Shown in pieces: positions 47,071 through 58,109 of a stretch of DNA of 64,000 nt (position 1 is its first letter; every line of letters begins with the position of its first letter). Location: NCBI GenBank assembly GCA_008933995.1, contig WARS01000015.1, forward strand, positions 4,762,173 to 4,826,172, written 5' to 3'. The stretch is from Datnioides undecimradiatus. Lineage: Eukaryota > Chordata > Actinopteri > Lobotiformes > Datnioididae. Under the pieces are notes generated by a model. The model saw nothing but the letters and a program-made list of their open reading frames with translations. It was not told the origin of the DNA and searched no databases. The position numbers were made by a program, and so were the translations under genes.

Positions 47071-50000
47071 TGTTGCAGAACTTTGCTTAACCAACTTTTT
47101 AAAAGAGTCAATATTGTAAATGCAAAAATGTTGTAATATACACATATGATGGTAAACCAAAGCAAGATGCATTTCTGTGGTACTGCAAATGAGGCAGCAT
47201 TGAATCTCCAGATCATTAATGGTAGCAATTATATAGTGTTTTGTAGATGGCTGTTGTTTGTGGTCGGTCCATTGGTAATATAATATACCTCAACACAGAC
47301 ACACAGCCCCATGCTTTAGTTGGAAAACTAATTTTAACTTTCTCAAAGGACCAATATTTCCAATTAATAGGGATATTTGAGTTTAAAAGTCAAATTCATA
47401 ATTTCTATCAGCACTTTGGAATTTGTTTTTTTCTATAAATAAAAAAATAATTGAACACATAACTAAAAACCTTTTCATGTCTTTTATCGCTGCATCCCAA
47501 TTCGATCTCAGGAGAGATGGCGTCCGACTGTTTTAAAGTTTTTTATCAGCTGGAGACGACAGAGTGGCTTCAGCAGCATACCGAGACATCATTCCCATCA
47601 AAATGATAATTTTCTCTTCAAAATGTTGCCTCTGAGGAAAGCAAGGTTGAGTCAACAAGCAGCTTGTCTGGTTATACATGATAAGACAGGTCTGTGAATG
47701 GGTAATGAGAGAAGCTGTACACACTTGCACTTTGCTCAGGTAATATCGGATCGCTTGGATTGTGTCTGTTGGGGCCAAAGCTCTCATTTGACTGTGCTAA
47801 TCCTGACTCATGCCCGTGTTAAAAGGTAGAAGTGGTGAATGTTCAGGTGAATAGTACAGTAAATCTGCCGTCAATATCCATCTCACTCTGGGCTGTGCTA
47901 GGACCTCTGCTACTATCCATGCTCTGAGGAGTAAAGGTGGAAAACAGTGGGTCAACACAGAACCACACAGTCTTCCAGAGGAGGCTTAAAAAACTGTTTT
48001 ATATCCAACGTCTGAACCACAGAAACATCATTAAATAAATGATGTTTGGAGGCCCTTGTGGCTTTTCTAGTAGTGTTAATTTAAAAAGCATTGCCTATTA
48101 AGTACAGGGCACTTTTGGAAAACCATGTTTATGTTTGTGTATATATCATCTCATTAGCACATACAATATAAACTAACATATTAGCCTGAATGAATTAAAA
48201 TTACGTTTTCTGGAGATTGCGTTAAAAAAAGGGGCAGATCATATTAAATTCAAGAATTAAGTAATTATGCATTTACAGCATCCAATGTTTGTTTGGCTTC
48301 TGGCTTCTACAGAGAGTATTTCATTGTGGGCAACTTGTAGCCTTAAGGTTAATAGGCTAGCTAAAAGTGTTTAGTTTAAGCTATGGGAGTTTCTGTTGGC
48401 TTGTGTGATGTGTGTTAAGGATACCAATGAGTAGTGGAGTAAGTATCTCCTAATGTCTTTGCTGCAATAAAAGACTGAGAGACTGAATCAACTGTGAAAC
48501 AGCCACAAGTTACTGAACAGGTAGAGAACATCACTGTAACCACCTTTAAGAGTCCGACAGAAGAGAGTCTTTATGTCTGGTCTATATGTAGCTTTGTCAG
48601 CCACGTCTTTTGTGTGAGAATAGTTATAATTTACCCCTAAATAGTAAAATGCAGACCCACTTAAGATAACAGAGCTTTGTGCAACTACTAAACTTTGACA
48701 TCTCACTGTTTGTACAGACTTTGTAAAAGCTGCCACCGGCATTCGCCTGTTTCCCATGATGATTACATGTGGGTAGACATGCGGAGAAGCATAGATTTGC
48801 ATCGATAAAATTCTTCATGTCCTCCCATCTTTCCATTGTTTGATTACATAAAACAGTGAATTTGGACATTATGAATGTAGCATGTGTTGGTCAATGACAG
48901 TAATACACTGGCTTGCAAAAATCAGCATCAGACATTAAGTTTTCTGTCTCCATTTACAAAGCTCTTTTATATGTTTTTCAATAGCTGATGCTCAATCTTG
49001 TCACTGGACATTGTTTTATTTGAGCCTTGGATATTATTCACATTTCATGTCAACATAACGGATAAAAGCTTGTGGGGACACTGACTCTACTTGGATTGCC
49101 GGGTGAAATCTGAAGGACATGTGAGATAAAAGAGTTGGTGTTGTGTTTTAAAAGACAAAGAAAAGTGTGATAATCAATTTATATTTTGGATACGCCACAG
49201 GAATGACAACTCACATTGTCTGGCATGCTAGATGAAATACAAACACGTCAAAGTCAAGGTCTGTAATTACCAAATTATTATCCAATCATCATTTTCCCTT
49301 ACAGGAATAAACAGCCAATTGAAAACCAAATTTATGAGATTTTCATGCCCGAGCTCCCACAGAGGCGATATGATATTGACTGTGAAACACAATGTTGACA
49401 CATTCTGTCTAGTGGCTATCAATAACAATTTATCCACTCAGTATTACTGCTGAATACTTCACAGGTGGCTGTCGTTGTGTTACAAAACATGAGATTTGCA
49501 GGAGACAAAGGAAGAATTAAGAAAAAATGCAGGAAAAGAAAGGAACAAGCAAGATTCAACTCAGTGTGTGACCACAATCATCAGTCCCCTTGATCTATCG
49601 TTGGCTGACATGCTGCGCTGACCTTTACTTACATTATCTGCCATCATTTCACCATAAACCACAGATTTATGACTTTAGTGAATGCCAGGACCCTAAAAAT
49701 CTTGTCTCCCTCTTCTCTTTGTCATCCTGTCCTTCTCTCTCTCACTCTCTCTCTCTTTCAAGGGGCTCCACGCCCCCCTCCCCACCACGTCACCCCTTCA
49801 TCTCCCCCACCCCCTTTCTCCTGCTGGCTTGGTGTTTAACAGTGGAGAAGGTCAGAGTCGTTAGTGGCATGGTAATAGACAGTGTAAATTAGAAGGCCAG
49901 ACTTAAAGGAGATTAAAATGGTACTCTGTGTCAGGCCACAGTGTCTCATGTCCAGTTAGACTGAGGATGCAGCTGCATATGCAGCATGTGCATCATTCAT

Positions 50001-50466
50001 GTCAGGATGTACAAAGCAATGTGTAAAAATGATAGTTGTAATGATGATAATTATGCACAGAAAGTGTCCATGATTTGCCATCTGTCGTATGAGCTGCAAT
50101 AACTATTTTTTTTCAGTTTCAGTCAGTTTTTAAGTAAAAGGACCCAAAGCTCCTCAGCTGAGACGATTTAATGCTTTTCTTTGTCATACATGACAGTAAA
50201 CGGGATATCTTTGGGTTGGCAAGACAAAACAAGACTTTTGATGAAGTGACCTTGGGTTGCGGGAAATTATAATGGACATTTTTTCACTATTTTCTGACAT
50301 TTAATTAATCAAAGATTAATAGAGAAAATTAATTAAAATTAAATTAAAAATTAACAATGCTATCTCAAATACATTCCACAGCAAGCCTTTCAGCAAAGGT
50401 CCATAAACAAGCAAATTAATTATATGGATTCAGAAGACCATTTAAAGCTAGATAAGCCATTTCTGA

Positions 50467-50480
50467 CCACTAGTTGGCAG
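50467..50480 (+). promoter_or_regulatory. Candidate CTCF core site
   Basis: CCACTAGTTGGCAG differs from the CTCF core CCACTAGGTGGCAG-type consensus at one position. Occupancy is inference. It has the same nominal orientation as the candidate at 8821-8835. Confidence 0.35.
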
Positions 50481-51590
50481 AAAAACTAGCTTTTAAAACA
50501 AGCTCTTGTCAGATTGTTATATTTTATATCATAGCAAACAACTTAAACATCAGCAGAAACTGAACAATATGATGGTTATATGTAGTTAGGGTAGACCTTT
50601 TGTCATGTAAAATATCTGACTGGTTGTAAACCAGCCACTTGTTTTTTGTCTGCTTGTTTTTATCAATCTCCAGATGTTTCACTGTGTCATCTTAAAATAC
50701 ATGAGCCTGCAAACTGGACTGTTAGTTCTCAGTGGAATCAGCAGTAACATCGTCTCATGGAGACTGCTCTCTGCCTTCAACAAATGTTGATAGTAAACAT
50801 CATTCACCATCAAATGACAACCAGAGATGTTGCAGTTCTTCCTTGCTTAACTCCTAGGTCTTAACTCCTGGGACTCTCTGATGTCTGTATGTTTTTTTTA
50901 AATATTTCTATGTCTATCTCTGTCTCATTCCATTTTGTTATTGTACCTCATTGAATAATAAACCCTATTATCAAGACATAATGTTGTTGCCCTGATAATC
51001 AGGCAGCAATGCTGTTATTTTATTTATTCAAATTGTAACTTTCACATGAAAGAAACTTGCCCATCTAATAGCAGGTATTGTTACTGACAGGGAGTTAAAT
51101 GCATTATTTAATAAAATGCAGTGGTAGGCGCACTGTCTCACAAATACATGGAATTTGGAAAACAGTCAGAAGACTGACTGCAGGTCATAAATAAACCTGC
51201 CAGGCTGCGCCATTTTTGTTACAGGTTTGTGACATGTTTTTGCAGTGCTTCAGTGTATTCAAAGAGGCAGTTGTTGGCAAATGATGCATAAGTCATGCAG
51301 AAAAGAGCGAGGGCACGGACCTCTGCAAGGACAATCAGCATGCTCTTTTTGTTGTTTTTATTTTCCTCTCAATATGACACGATTGTGGTGCATTGTTTGA
51401 ATATGTGTAATATAAGTAAATATAAAGCAAGGCTTTGGAGAGATAGAGCACACATGCATAGGTTGGCTTTTCTAGATAAATATTCACATGAAACTATTCA
51501 TTGTTTTCCAAAGTTTCAGAGGGGATGGACGTTGTGAACAGACCAACCTTTAGCTAATGAGTTAGACTTTTTTGCAGAAAGCGCCCCGCT
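50481..51590. other. Non-coding stretch, no recognised feature
   Basis: A+T-rich unique-looking sequence. No coding or mobile-element signal was found. Confidence 0.5.
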
Positions 51591-51598
51591 TCATCATT

Positions 51599-51640
51599 GG
51601 GAAAGTTTCCCCCCGCAGATCAAATTGACCTTCTATAAAA
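51599..51640 (+). promoter_or_regulatory. Candidate core promoter with a TATA-like box
   Basis: TATAAAA (51634-51640, in TTCTATAAAACG) lies about 55 bases upstream of the ATG at 51695. GGGAAAGTTTCCC, a perfect palindrome resembling NF-kappaB/IRF-type sites, lies at 51599-51611. If the TATA box is used, transcription would start near 51665, leaving a leader of about 30 bases. The element positions are seen; promoter activity is inference. Confidence 0.3.
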
Positions 51641-51694
51641 CGTTTATGTTTTGGAGGGGAATTTTCATAAAACTTTAAAGACGACCAATCTGAA

Positions 51695-51743
51695 ATGAAA
51701 TTGCTAATGCTATTGCTGTCGGTCCTGCTCAGTGTTCATTTCT
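51695..51743 (+). CDS. Candidate signal-peptide first exon of a small secreted protein
   Basis: From the ATG (purine at -3) the frame reads MKLLMLLLSVLLSVHF: a basic residue at position 2, then an almost unbroken Leu/Val/Met core, the pattern of a secretory signal peptide. It runs straight into T|GTGAGT, a perfect 5' splice-donor consensus at 51744-51749, leaving a phase-1 exon. A separate signal-peptide exon is usual in small secreted families such as chemokines and Ly6-type proteins, but no family is recognised. Without splicing the frame continues to TGA at 51824-51826 (43 residues). A good acceptor (TTCTATCACTTACAG, ending 51961) follows, but phase 1 into it reaches a stop after about 15 codons. 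Downstream exons are therefore unidentified, and chance is a real alternative. TATA-like and kappaB-like elements lie upstream. Confidence 0.3.
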
Positions 51744-52305
51744 GTGAGTGGTACTATCTTAATCTGATGTTACATCTCCCACTGAAGATATGTGTAGGTG
51801 GTGGAGCCTCGTGGCGAAAACTCTGAGACTTCTTGAGCAGGTCCCAAAAAAGGCTTTTGGCAATAGAAGAAAAGCTGTAAAGGTTGAAAATACTTGAAAA
51901 CATTATCATTGTAGATAAGATTTAAGGGCTAAGATGACTGTTTATTTTCTATCACTTACAGTTTGTCTGCCTTTTGTGTCTGTTCTCCACTATAAATGCT
52001 GCCTGTGAAATTCAAGACAATATTCGCATTGTTTCTAAACCTCATCAACACGCCGATCCCTTGTTGGATGGTAATTGACACGTGTTCTTCCGATCCTCCA
52101 GCCTGCGACTTCATACATAACCTTGATTAATGACGGACAAAGACAGAGTGCCATTACATGCCTATTGACTCTAAATCTCCAACATCAGGCAGGCTTCAGC
52201 ATCCCCAGTTAAAACTCATTTACAGTAATTAGCACTGATGGAAGGGCAGACAGCGGAGAGGAACAAAACAGTGAGTGGTTTCAAGGACACACAGCAACAT
52301 TTTGA

Positions 52306-52320
52306 TTTTTTTTTTTTTTT
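52306..52320. repeat. T15 homopolymer
   Basis: Fifteen consecutive T, followed by a short TG run. Confidence 0.9.
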
Positions 52321-53280
52321 ATTGTGTGTGTGTTTGTATTTTGTTCTTGAAAAATAGTCATGTTTTCTGGGAATGCTTGGAGTGCTGGGAAGTTTAAACG
52401 TTCGGCCTAATGGATTTTGTGGTTCGATTGAGTAAAGAGGAGCAAAATACTGCTTGTGTGTGTGTGTATGCCTGCGTGTATGGCCGTCTCCATATCTTAC
52501 AAGTATTCCCTGCGGACAAAGGTCAGCCATAGAGATTTCCAGTACTTGGGCACCTTGGGAAATGTAGTGAACCCTGGGGAATTAAGAAGCATAATAACCA
52601 CTATCAATCACAGGTGGTAAAGCCATTATTTTGCAGCACATGTTCTCATGAAACTGCATCACATGTGCACTTTGGGTACTGAAATGTCTTCGCTTTAACA
52701 TTGAACTGGGTCACAAATATATGAGAATCCTACAAAAAAAAGTCTTTTTTACAGACTCACTTGGGCAGGTGAAAACGGTTTCACTGAACTCTAGAGCAGA
52801 TGAGCCTGGGACAGCTGGTCTTTGCCAAGTGAACCCCACAGCTGGTCACATTAAGTCAGCATTCACACTAAATGCTTAATGCTGTACTTTGAGGGTTTCA
52901 CTGCACGCTGCAGTCATTTGTTGTCGGGAGCAGCTGTGCATATACAGTAAACATCCTTCATCTGCTCAGATATAAAACTGCCTCTAACCTTCAGTACAAG
53001 TCACTAAACCTAACAGGTCATATAATGTCACTTTAACTCTCTTGCATTACATGGCTGTCAAAGTTTGGAAAAGTTCAATAGTAAAAACCAAATGATTTGT
53101 GACTGTGGGGCCATTAACAAATATACATGGGAAGATTAGTTTTTACTTGTAATAGCACCAGTACTTTATTTAATAAAGTAATCTGTAGGGCTGTCCTGAA
53201 TACCACTCGGGGGCTTCAGTGAGAAACACGGGTGAATAATAGAAGCTAAAAAAGCTCCATACTTTCCTAAAACTTGTGGT

Positions 53281-53313
53281 CATCAATTAATTAATGTGAT
53301 CATCAATTAATTA
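53281..53313 (+). repeat. 13-bp direct repeat with 20-bp period
   Basis: CATCAATTAATTA occurs at 53281-53293 and again at 53301-53313, each followed by A/T-rich sequence. The TTAATTAA-type cores are homeodomain-like. Confidence 0.85.
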
Positions 53314-53769
53314 TATATTGTTATTTATATTGTAATTATGAGTCTAATGAGGGACAAGGACATAAATCCACTGTTGGTTCCATCTCTTCTTCTAAAGGAA
53401 GGGTTACTTAGACCAAAGCAGTAAAAAGTAAAATACAAACCCTACCACACTGGTTGCTGTAACTAATCCGTGAGGCAGTGTAGACTCGCCAGCACACACC
53501 TGTACTTTTTGGTATCAAACCCTCTTTTTCAATCAAATCGAAGAAAAAAAAATGTCACTCACATACAGTTTGCAAGTATGACACACACACAGATTAGCAC
53601 ATTAGCATCGTCAATCACACGTGTGAAGTCATAATAGCATAAATCGCAGGCTAAAGATGATTATAATTAAATCCTGTCAAAGACCAATGACTACTTTCTA
53701 ACAGCCTCTCTTGCTCCCCCTCTCCCCCCTCCCTCTCTCACTGTGTTTCTCTATTAATTCCCATCTCTC

Positions 53770-53985
53770 CTTCCACCAGATTATGTTACTTTGCGAATTA
53801 GACGTATTACCCCTTTATTAGATACAGGGACAGGGCCAGATCTATGGCTTATTAATAAAATACTCGCTTGACATTGATGAATACATAACATGATGGCCAC
53901 GTCATAGGAATTAATCTCCATTTTGGGGATTGTCTCTGATTCATTAATCCATCTAATTACCGCAGATTTCACAAAATATCTTCGT
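53770..53985. promoter_or_regulatory. Candidate conserved non-coding element, homeodomain-site-rich
   Basis: Flanked on both sides by CT-rich simple sequence (53700-53770 and 54000-54100), this block is complex and unusually dense in homeodomain cores: GAATTAGACG, TATTACCCC, TTATTAATAAAATAC, GGAATTAATCTCC and CATTAATCCATCTAATTACC. The last includes a TAATCC (OTX/PITX-type) word. CCACGTCAT near 53898-53906 resembles a CRE half. Texture-based call. Confidence 0.35.
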
Positions 53986-53997
53986 CCTGATCTATCT

Positions 53998-54096
53998 CAT
54001 TCAATTTCTTCCTCTCTCTCTCCCTTTATCTCACTCTGCCTGCTACTTTCTCTTCTCCCTCCTCCTTGCTCGCTCTCTTCCTCTCTCTCTTCAGAC
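53998..54096 (+). repeat. CT-rich low-complexity tract
   Basis: C/T-dominated sequence with CTCTCTCT words; the reading frame crossing it (53923-54114) is compositional. Confidence 0.75.
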
Positions 54097-57000
54097 TTAT
54101 GGATCTCTACATAATAGATGAGTCTGTCTAAGGAGACAGAGAAAAGGCTCTTACGGTGTGATGAATTTTGTACATTATCAAATTACATTTCTTATCAATT
54201 CAAATGCCCCTTTGCTGCACTGGCAATCAGTCTCAAAGGCCTGAGTGTAAATGTGAACAGTGATTTACATAGATCCTTCACTGACAACCAAACGGAGGAT
54301 TGGATTGTTTTTGGCATTTTATATCAACTGACAAACAAATTAAGAAAGATGCAGAAGCTTTTGAGGTCCCCTACAAAATTCTGTTTTTGTGATTATCAGG
54401 GTCACTGCTCATTAATCAATTGAACAACTAAATGTGCCTCAGCTCTACTGCTGATATTTACAAATTTTCATCTGCAGCCTTTTCTCAGATCTTCCAAATG
54501 GCCCTGCTGTACCATCATTGACTCTATCATGATTATTTCTTGGTGTGATTTTATTTTATAGAGATGAACTGCTGCTTAGAAAGTTCCCAAGACTTTCTAT
54601 GTTGACAAGTAGATCTGCTTTGACTTTGTGTCTTCTTTCTTGATGTCTAAAGATTGGTTCCAGCTATGCAAATCGGTTTTCAAACATGAATTTTGTTTGG
54701 TCCACAGTTAATCATTTTCAAGAAATTTATTTCAAAGAAAAATCCTGCATAAGTTAAATGTACACAAGGATCAATTCCCCATCAATGTTTGTCAGCCCAT
54801 ATCAGAGTCATTACATGGATTAAGCCTCATTTTAACCCTGACTAATTTTAGAATAAAGGTTAAATGTCATCTTCCATTCAGCTTGAGTGCTGTATCCCAG
54901 TGCTGATTAACTGGCCGAACAATCAACAATCTGGCTTTTGCTCGATGTCATGGCTTTCTGGCATGTCAGACATTTTCGTGAGCTTTCTTGCAGTTTGAAC
55001 AGTTCCTCATATCTGATTTCCTGCAGTTATGAACTGCAGTGAGCTTGTTCTAATATTACTGCAGCACTAATTAACATGTTGTGCCTAACTGCAGTCTTGT
55101 GCTGTGATATAAATAAACCTGAACTTCTCTGCAGAACAGACCATATTGTCTACTTCCTTCCAGCCATCTGCAGATCCATGCTTCTCTTTTTTTCCCCAGC
55201 TTTCCATTTAAGGAAGAATTACACAAAGTTACAAAGCCTTTCACTTTCTCTGAATCTTTCTGGAAATGTTGGTCATACTTTAACCTCCAACTTTAGGCCT
55301 AAAGTCAAATTATACCTGTGGATGAAAGTCAGTCTGTATATGGGCAAAACTCGACAGCAATGCATCCAGAGTACACAATGGTCTAAAAGGGAAAATATTG
55401 AGATGTTAATACGTTGATTAAGATGTTGTAATTTTCCTTCATGGTGAGTGAAAATGTTATTGTTTTATTCGGAAGCTGTGTGCTAGCTTTTAGCTCACTG
55501 TTTTATTAATGGGAGAAAAAAAAACGAGGTATCACATTTGCAGTGATTGTGAAGGTACACGGTGCTGTTTGGACAGTATTTTCTGCAGCACGTGTTTCAG
55601 AAAGGCGATATTTTTGTGTGTGTGCTTCTTAAAGATTCAGGCTGACTTGTTGTGTCAGCTTCTCACATCGAAGAGGTTATTTTGATTGTTATTTCTCCTA
55701 AACAATCTCCCAAAACATGTTGATGGTACACTTCACATCGACTTAGCTAAAGTGGTAAGCCGGAGAGAGAACTTCATATTTTGACAAATACTTTAGGGAC
55801 AGAGAGAAGCACAGTGGATATTTCCCTTGGCAACAGAGATGAATGCTTCCTGGAGCCATTAAATGTCAAATCAAACGTAAAAACAAATCACAGCATGAGT
55901 CTGGTGATGTGTTTATAGTTTCAAATGGACTGGAAAGGCTTTTGACACAATAACAGTGCTATAGCTAAAACCAATGCAATAAATGTAAATGTACTTTTAA
56001 GTTGTTGGGGCTTCTTGAAGTTGCTGTTTGTTTTCTTTACACAGGGTGTTACACTTTTCAGTATTCACACATTTATTTTTCCATCAGACACTCTGTTTAC
56101 AAAAGAACATTAAAATGAAAATATTAGTCCAAAGAGTTTTTTTTATTTTGATAATACTTCTTCTTCTGCTTACATTTTTCTTCATGAAAGCTTTTTTCTG
56201 TCTGCAGTCGTGTTATCTGTTTAAATAAAGTTTTGAACCATGGAAAACTTTCCACAGTTGCCCTCAAATTAAAGTGTAAGTGCAATTAGGTTTTGTGTGT
56301 TTATATATTTTTTTTAAAAGTTTAATTATAAGGCTGATAAATGCTTAAAATGATCTTAATATTAGGCCATAAATATAAAGATCCTTGAACCTTGAAGTCA
56401 TCACTGAGATGACTAATTGAAATAATAATACGTATAGACCGAGCATTAACCTTGGCACATGTGGTTTTGTATGTTTTGTCTGCTTAAAGGAACTCTAGCA
56501 ATTTATATTTTTGCACAAATTCATTTCTCAGCATTGAAAGGGATTCCTAGAACTCAACCTTGAAATAAATAGTTGTGTTTCTTAGAAATTGCAATAGGAT
56601 TGTGTCTATAAGAGTCTTATTGTGAGTTTGTTCTCCCTACATAGGTTTCTTAGTCAAAAGGAATGTGAAACACTTGCTGAGAGAAGTTTACCCTGGCTTC
56701 CCTCTCAGAGCTTCACTGGACACCTCAGCCTGAAAGAGAGGATGTCTCTGCTGCTTATGTTTATGTCTCAGCAACTTTCTGGTTCGGTGAATGACTTTGG
56801 TGCAGTATTATGTAGCTAAAGGCAGGGATTTCACTGTTTACCAAAAGTCTAAACTGTGTCTTACACAAACAACAAGAATGAGGTACATTGGGAATGTGAA
56901 ACAACATGGAATATTGCAACCTGATGCCTAAACCTGCCAAGAAAATGTAATTTTAGAAAAGGGACTCATCTTCTTCAGGCGGTCGCTCCTGCTGTCAACA

Positions 57001-57146
57001 AGCGTTTTGATCTTTTCGCGCTAGTGACTCACGTGTCTAATCTCCTTCCGCACTCTCTCCCTGCACAAATAACTTGAATCATAACTAACCTCATTTCCAC
57101 AGAATGAAATGCTAAATTCATCCTCTGTTATGCCCGTGTCATATTT
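54097..57146. other. Non-coding stretch with a CpG-rich patch at its end
   Basis: A+T-rich unique-looking sequence. Frames at 54118-54423 and 55076-55417 have no recognised domain. Near the right edge lies a compact CpG cluster (56979-57052), listed separately. Confidence 0.45.
56979..57052. promoter_or_regulatory. CpG cluster with overlapping AP-1 and E-box motifs
   Basis: Seven CpG dinucleotides fall within about 75 bases of an otherwise CpG-poor region. TGACTCA (57025-57031, AP-1 consensus) overlaps CACGTG (57030-57035, E-box). The cluster is far too short for a CpG island but stands out locally and could be a promoter or enhancer core. An A21 tract follows 95 bases downstream. Confidence 0.35.
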
Positions 57147-57180
57147 AAAAAAAAAAAAAAAAAAAAAGAAAGAAAGAAGA
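57147..57180. repeat. A21 tract followed by (GAAA)n
   Basis: Twenty-one A bases, then GAAAGAAAGAAGAA. Poly(A) with a short GAAA extension is how retroposed sequences often end, but the upstream 150 bases match no element or gene that I recognise. Confidence 0.9.
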
Positions 57181-57357
57181 AATTAGGCCATGAATGCAAG
57201 ATGCTTTATTGTAATGTGAATGTGTGGATTTAAGTGCATGTATGTGGTTTGCACCAGTGTGTATGGAAGTAAGTGAGGGCACGAATTTGCAAATGACTGC
57301 TTTCATGCGCTTTGTTAACATTATGGTGGTTCTTATTTTGAATAGTGGATGTAATAT

Positions 57358-57368
57358 GGGGGGGGGGG
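57358..57368. repeat. G11 homopolymer
   Basis: Eleven consecutive G, the longest G run in the window; capable of intermolecular quadruplex or triplex formation. Confidence 0.93.
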
Positions 57369-57655
57369 AGACATCATGTGTGCACATGCAAATTGTTGAG
57401 CTCTTTATGTGGTGTTGTTTGATTTAGTTGTGTGTTCAGTAATGTGTGCGCTGTAAACCCGGTTGCTAATGCGGCTGTTTTAGGCATGTTTTATGCCCAC
57501 TTTGTGCTGCTGGTGCTGGTGACACTGAGTTTGTAAAGTTAATGCATCTGTTTTATATGAAATGGAAAATGACTCTGCTTAGTTCATTATATGTATGTGT
57601 TTTATGGCTAAAGCTCATCGAATATTTCCTCTAAATGTTTTCACGCTGACAATCT

Positions 57656-57669
57656 GTTGCCATGGAGAC
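57656..57669 (+). promoter_or_regulatory. RFX X-box motif
   Basis: GTTGCCATGGAGAC matches the X-box/RFX consensus (GTTGCCATGGCAAC-like) at all but two positions of the second half site. This sequence is among the best-known conserved non-coding motifs in vertebrates. A second near-match lies 427 bases downstream. Confidence 0.45.
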
Positions 57670-58095
57670 GACATTCTTATTCTTACATTTTGGCTACATT
57701 CAACATGCAACGTATGCAGACTGTTTGCAGAGCGGCTGCTGCAACACTACCCTTACACAATAATAAATGAAAGTAGCCACAGTAGGTGGAAAAGCAGCAT
57801 GTAAGTGGTGCATATGTGCCTTGGATGTCTGCTCTACAGACGTTTCTGTTTATGCTTGTGTAAGTGCATAGGCCTATGGGGAAAGTGTGCATTAACCAGC
57901 AGTATACCAGAAATGTAATGTATCTATCAGCTTGTTGGGTGTTTGGTTTTAAATGTACATTATTATTATTTCTCTTCATCTCCTTCATCTTCTTCCTCCT
58001 GTGTTCATTTCTTGTCACTGTTGTCAAAAAGAAGATTTGAACAAAAGAGCGATTACAGCTTACATCAAGCCCCAAGTGACTCTGGCAATAGGCAA

Positions 58096-58109
58096 GTTGC
58101 CATAGAGAC
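58096..58109 (+). promoter_or_regulatory. Second RFX X-box-like motif
   Basis: GTTGCCATAGAGAC differs by one base from the motif at 57656-57669 and has the same orientation. Paired X-boxes occur in ciliary-gene and enhancer contexts; that role here is inference. Confidence 0.4.

Larger units (their letters stand above)
41641..50466. other. Long non-coding stretch with a candidate conserved block
   Basis: A+T-rich, mostly unique-looking. Minor items: a CT-rich patch at 42620-42805, a 16-base tandem duplication at 44378-44409, an ACGCGCGCAC/CA patch at 46295-46316 and a C-rich/CT patch at 49735-49825. The 155-codon minus-strand frame at 45137-45604 is not supported as a gene. One candidate conserved block is listed at 46855-47070. 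Confidence 0.45.
51850..53769. other. Non-coding stretch with minor repeats
   Basis: Includes T15 at 52306-52320, a TG run near 52455-52467, the possible splice acceptor ending at 51961, and a 13-base direct repeat CATCAATTAATTA (53281-53293 and 53301-53313). No gene recognised beyond the candidate exon upstream. Confidence 0.45.

Noticed and set aside
49717..49728. Twelve-base match to part of miR-204 (CTTTGTCATCCT)
   Set aside because: Lies in CT-rich low-complexity sequence with no hairpin partner.
51962..52010. Second exon for the candidate secreted gene
   Set aside because: The acceptor is good, but the phase-1 continuation stops after about 15 codons. A longer frame exists only in phase 0, which does not join the donor.
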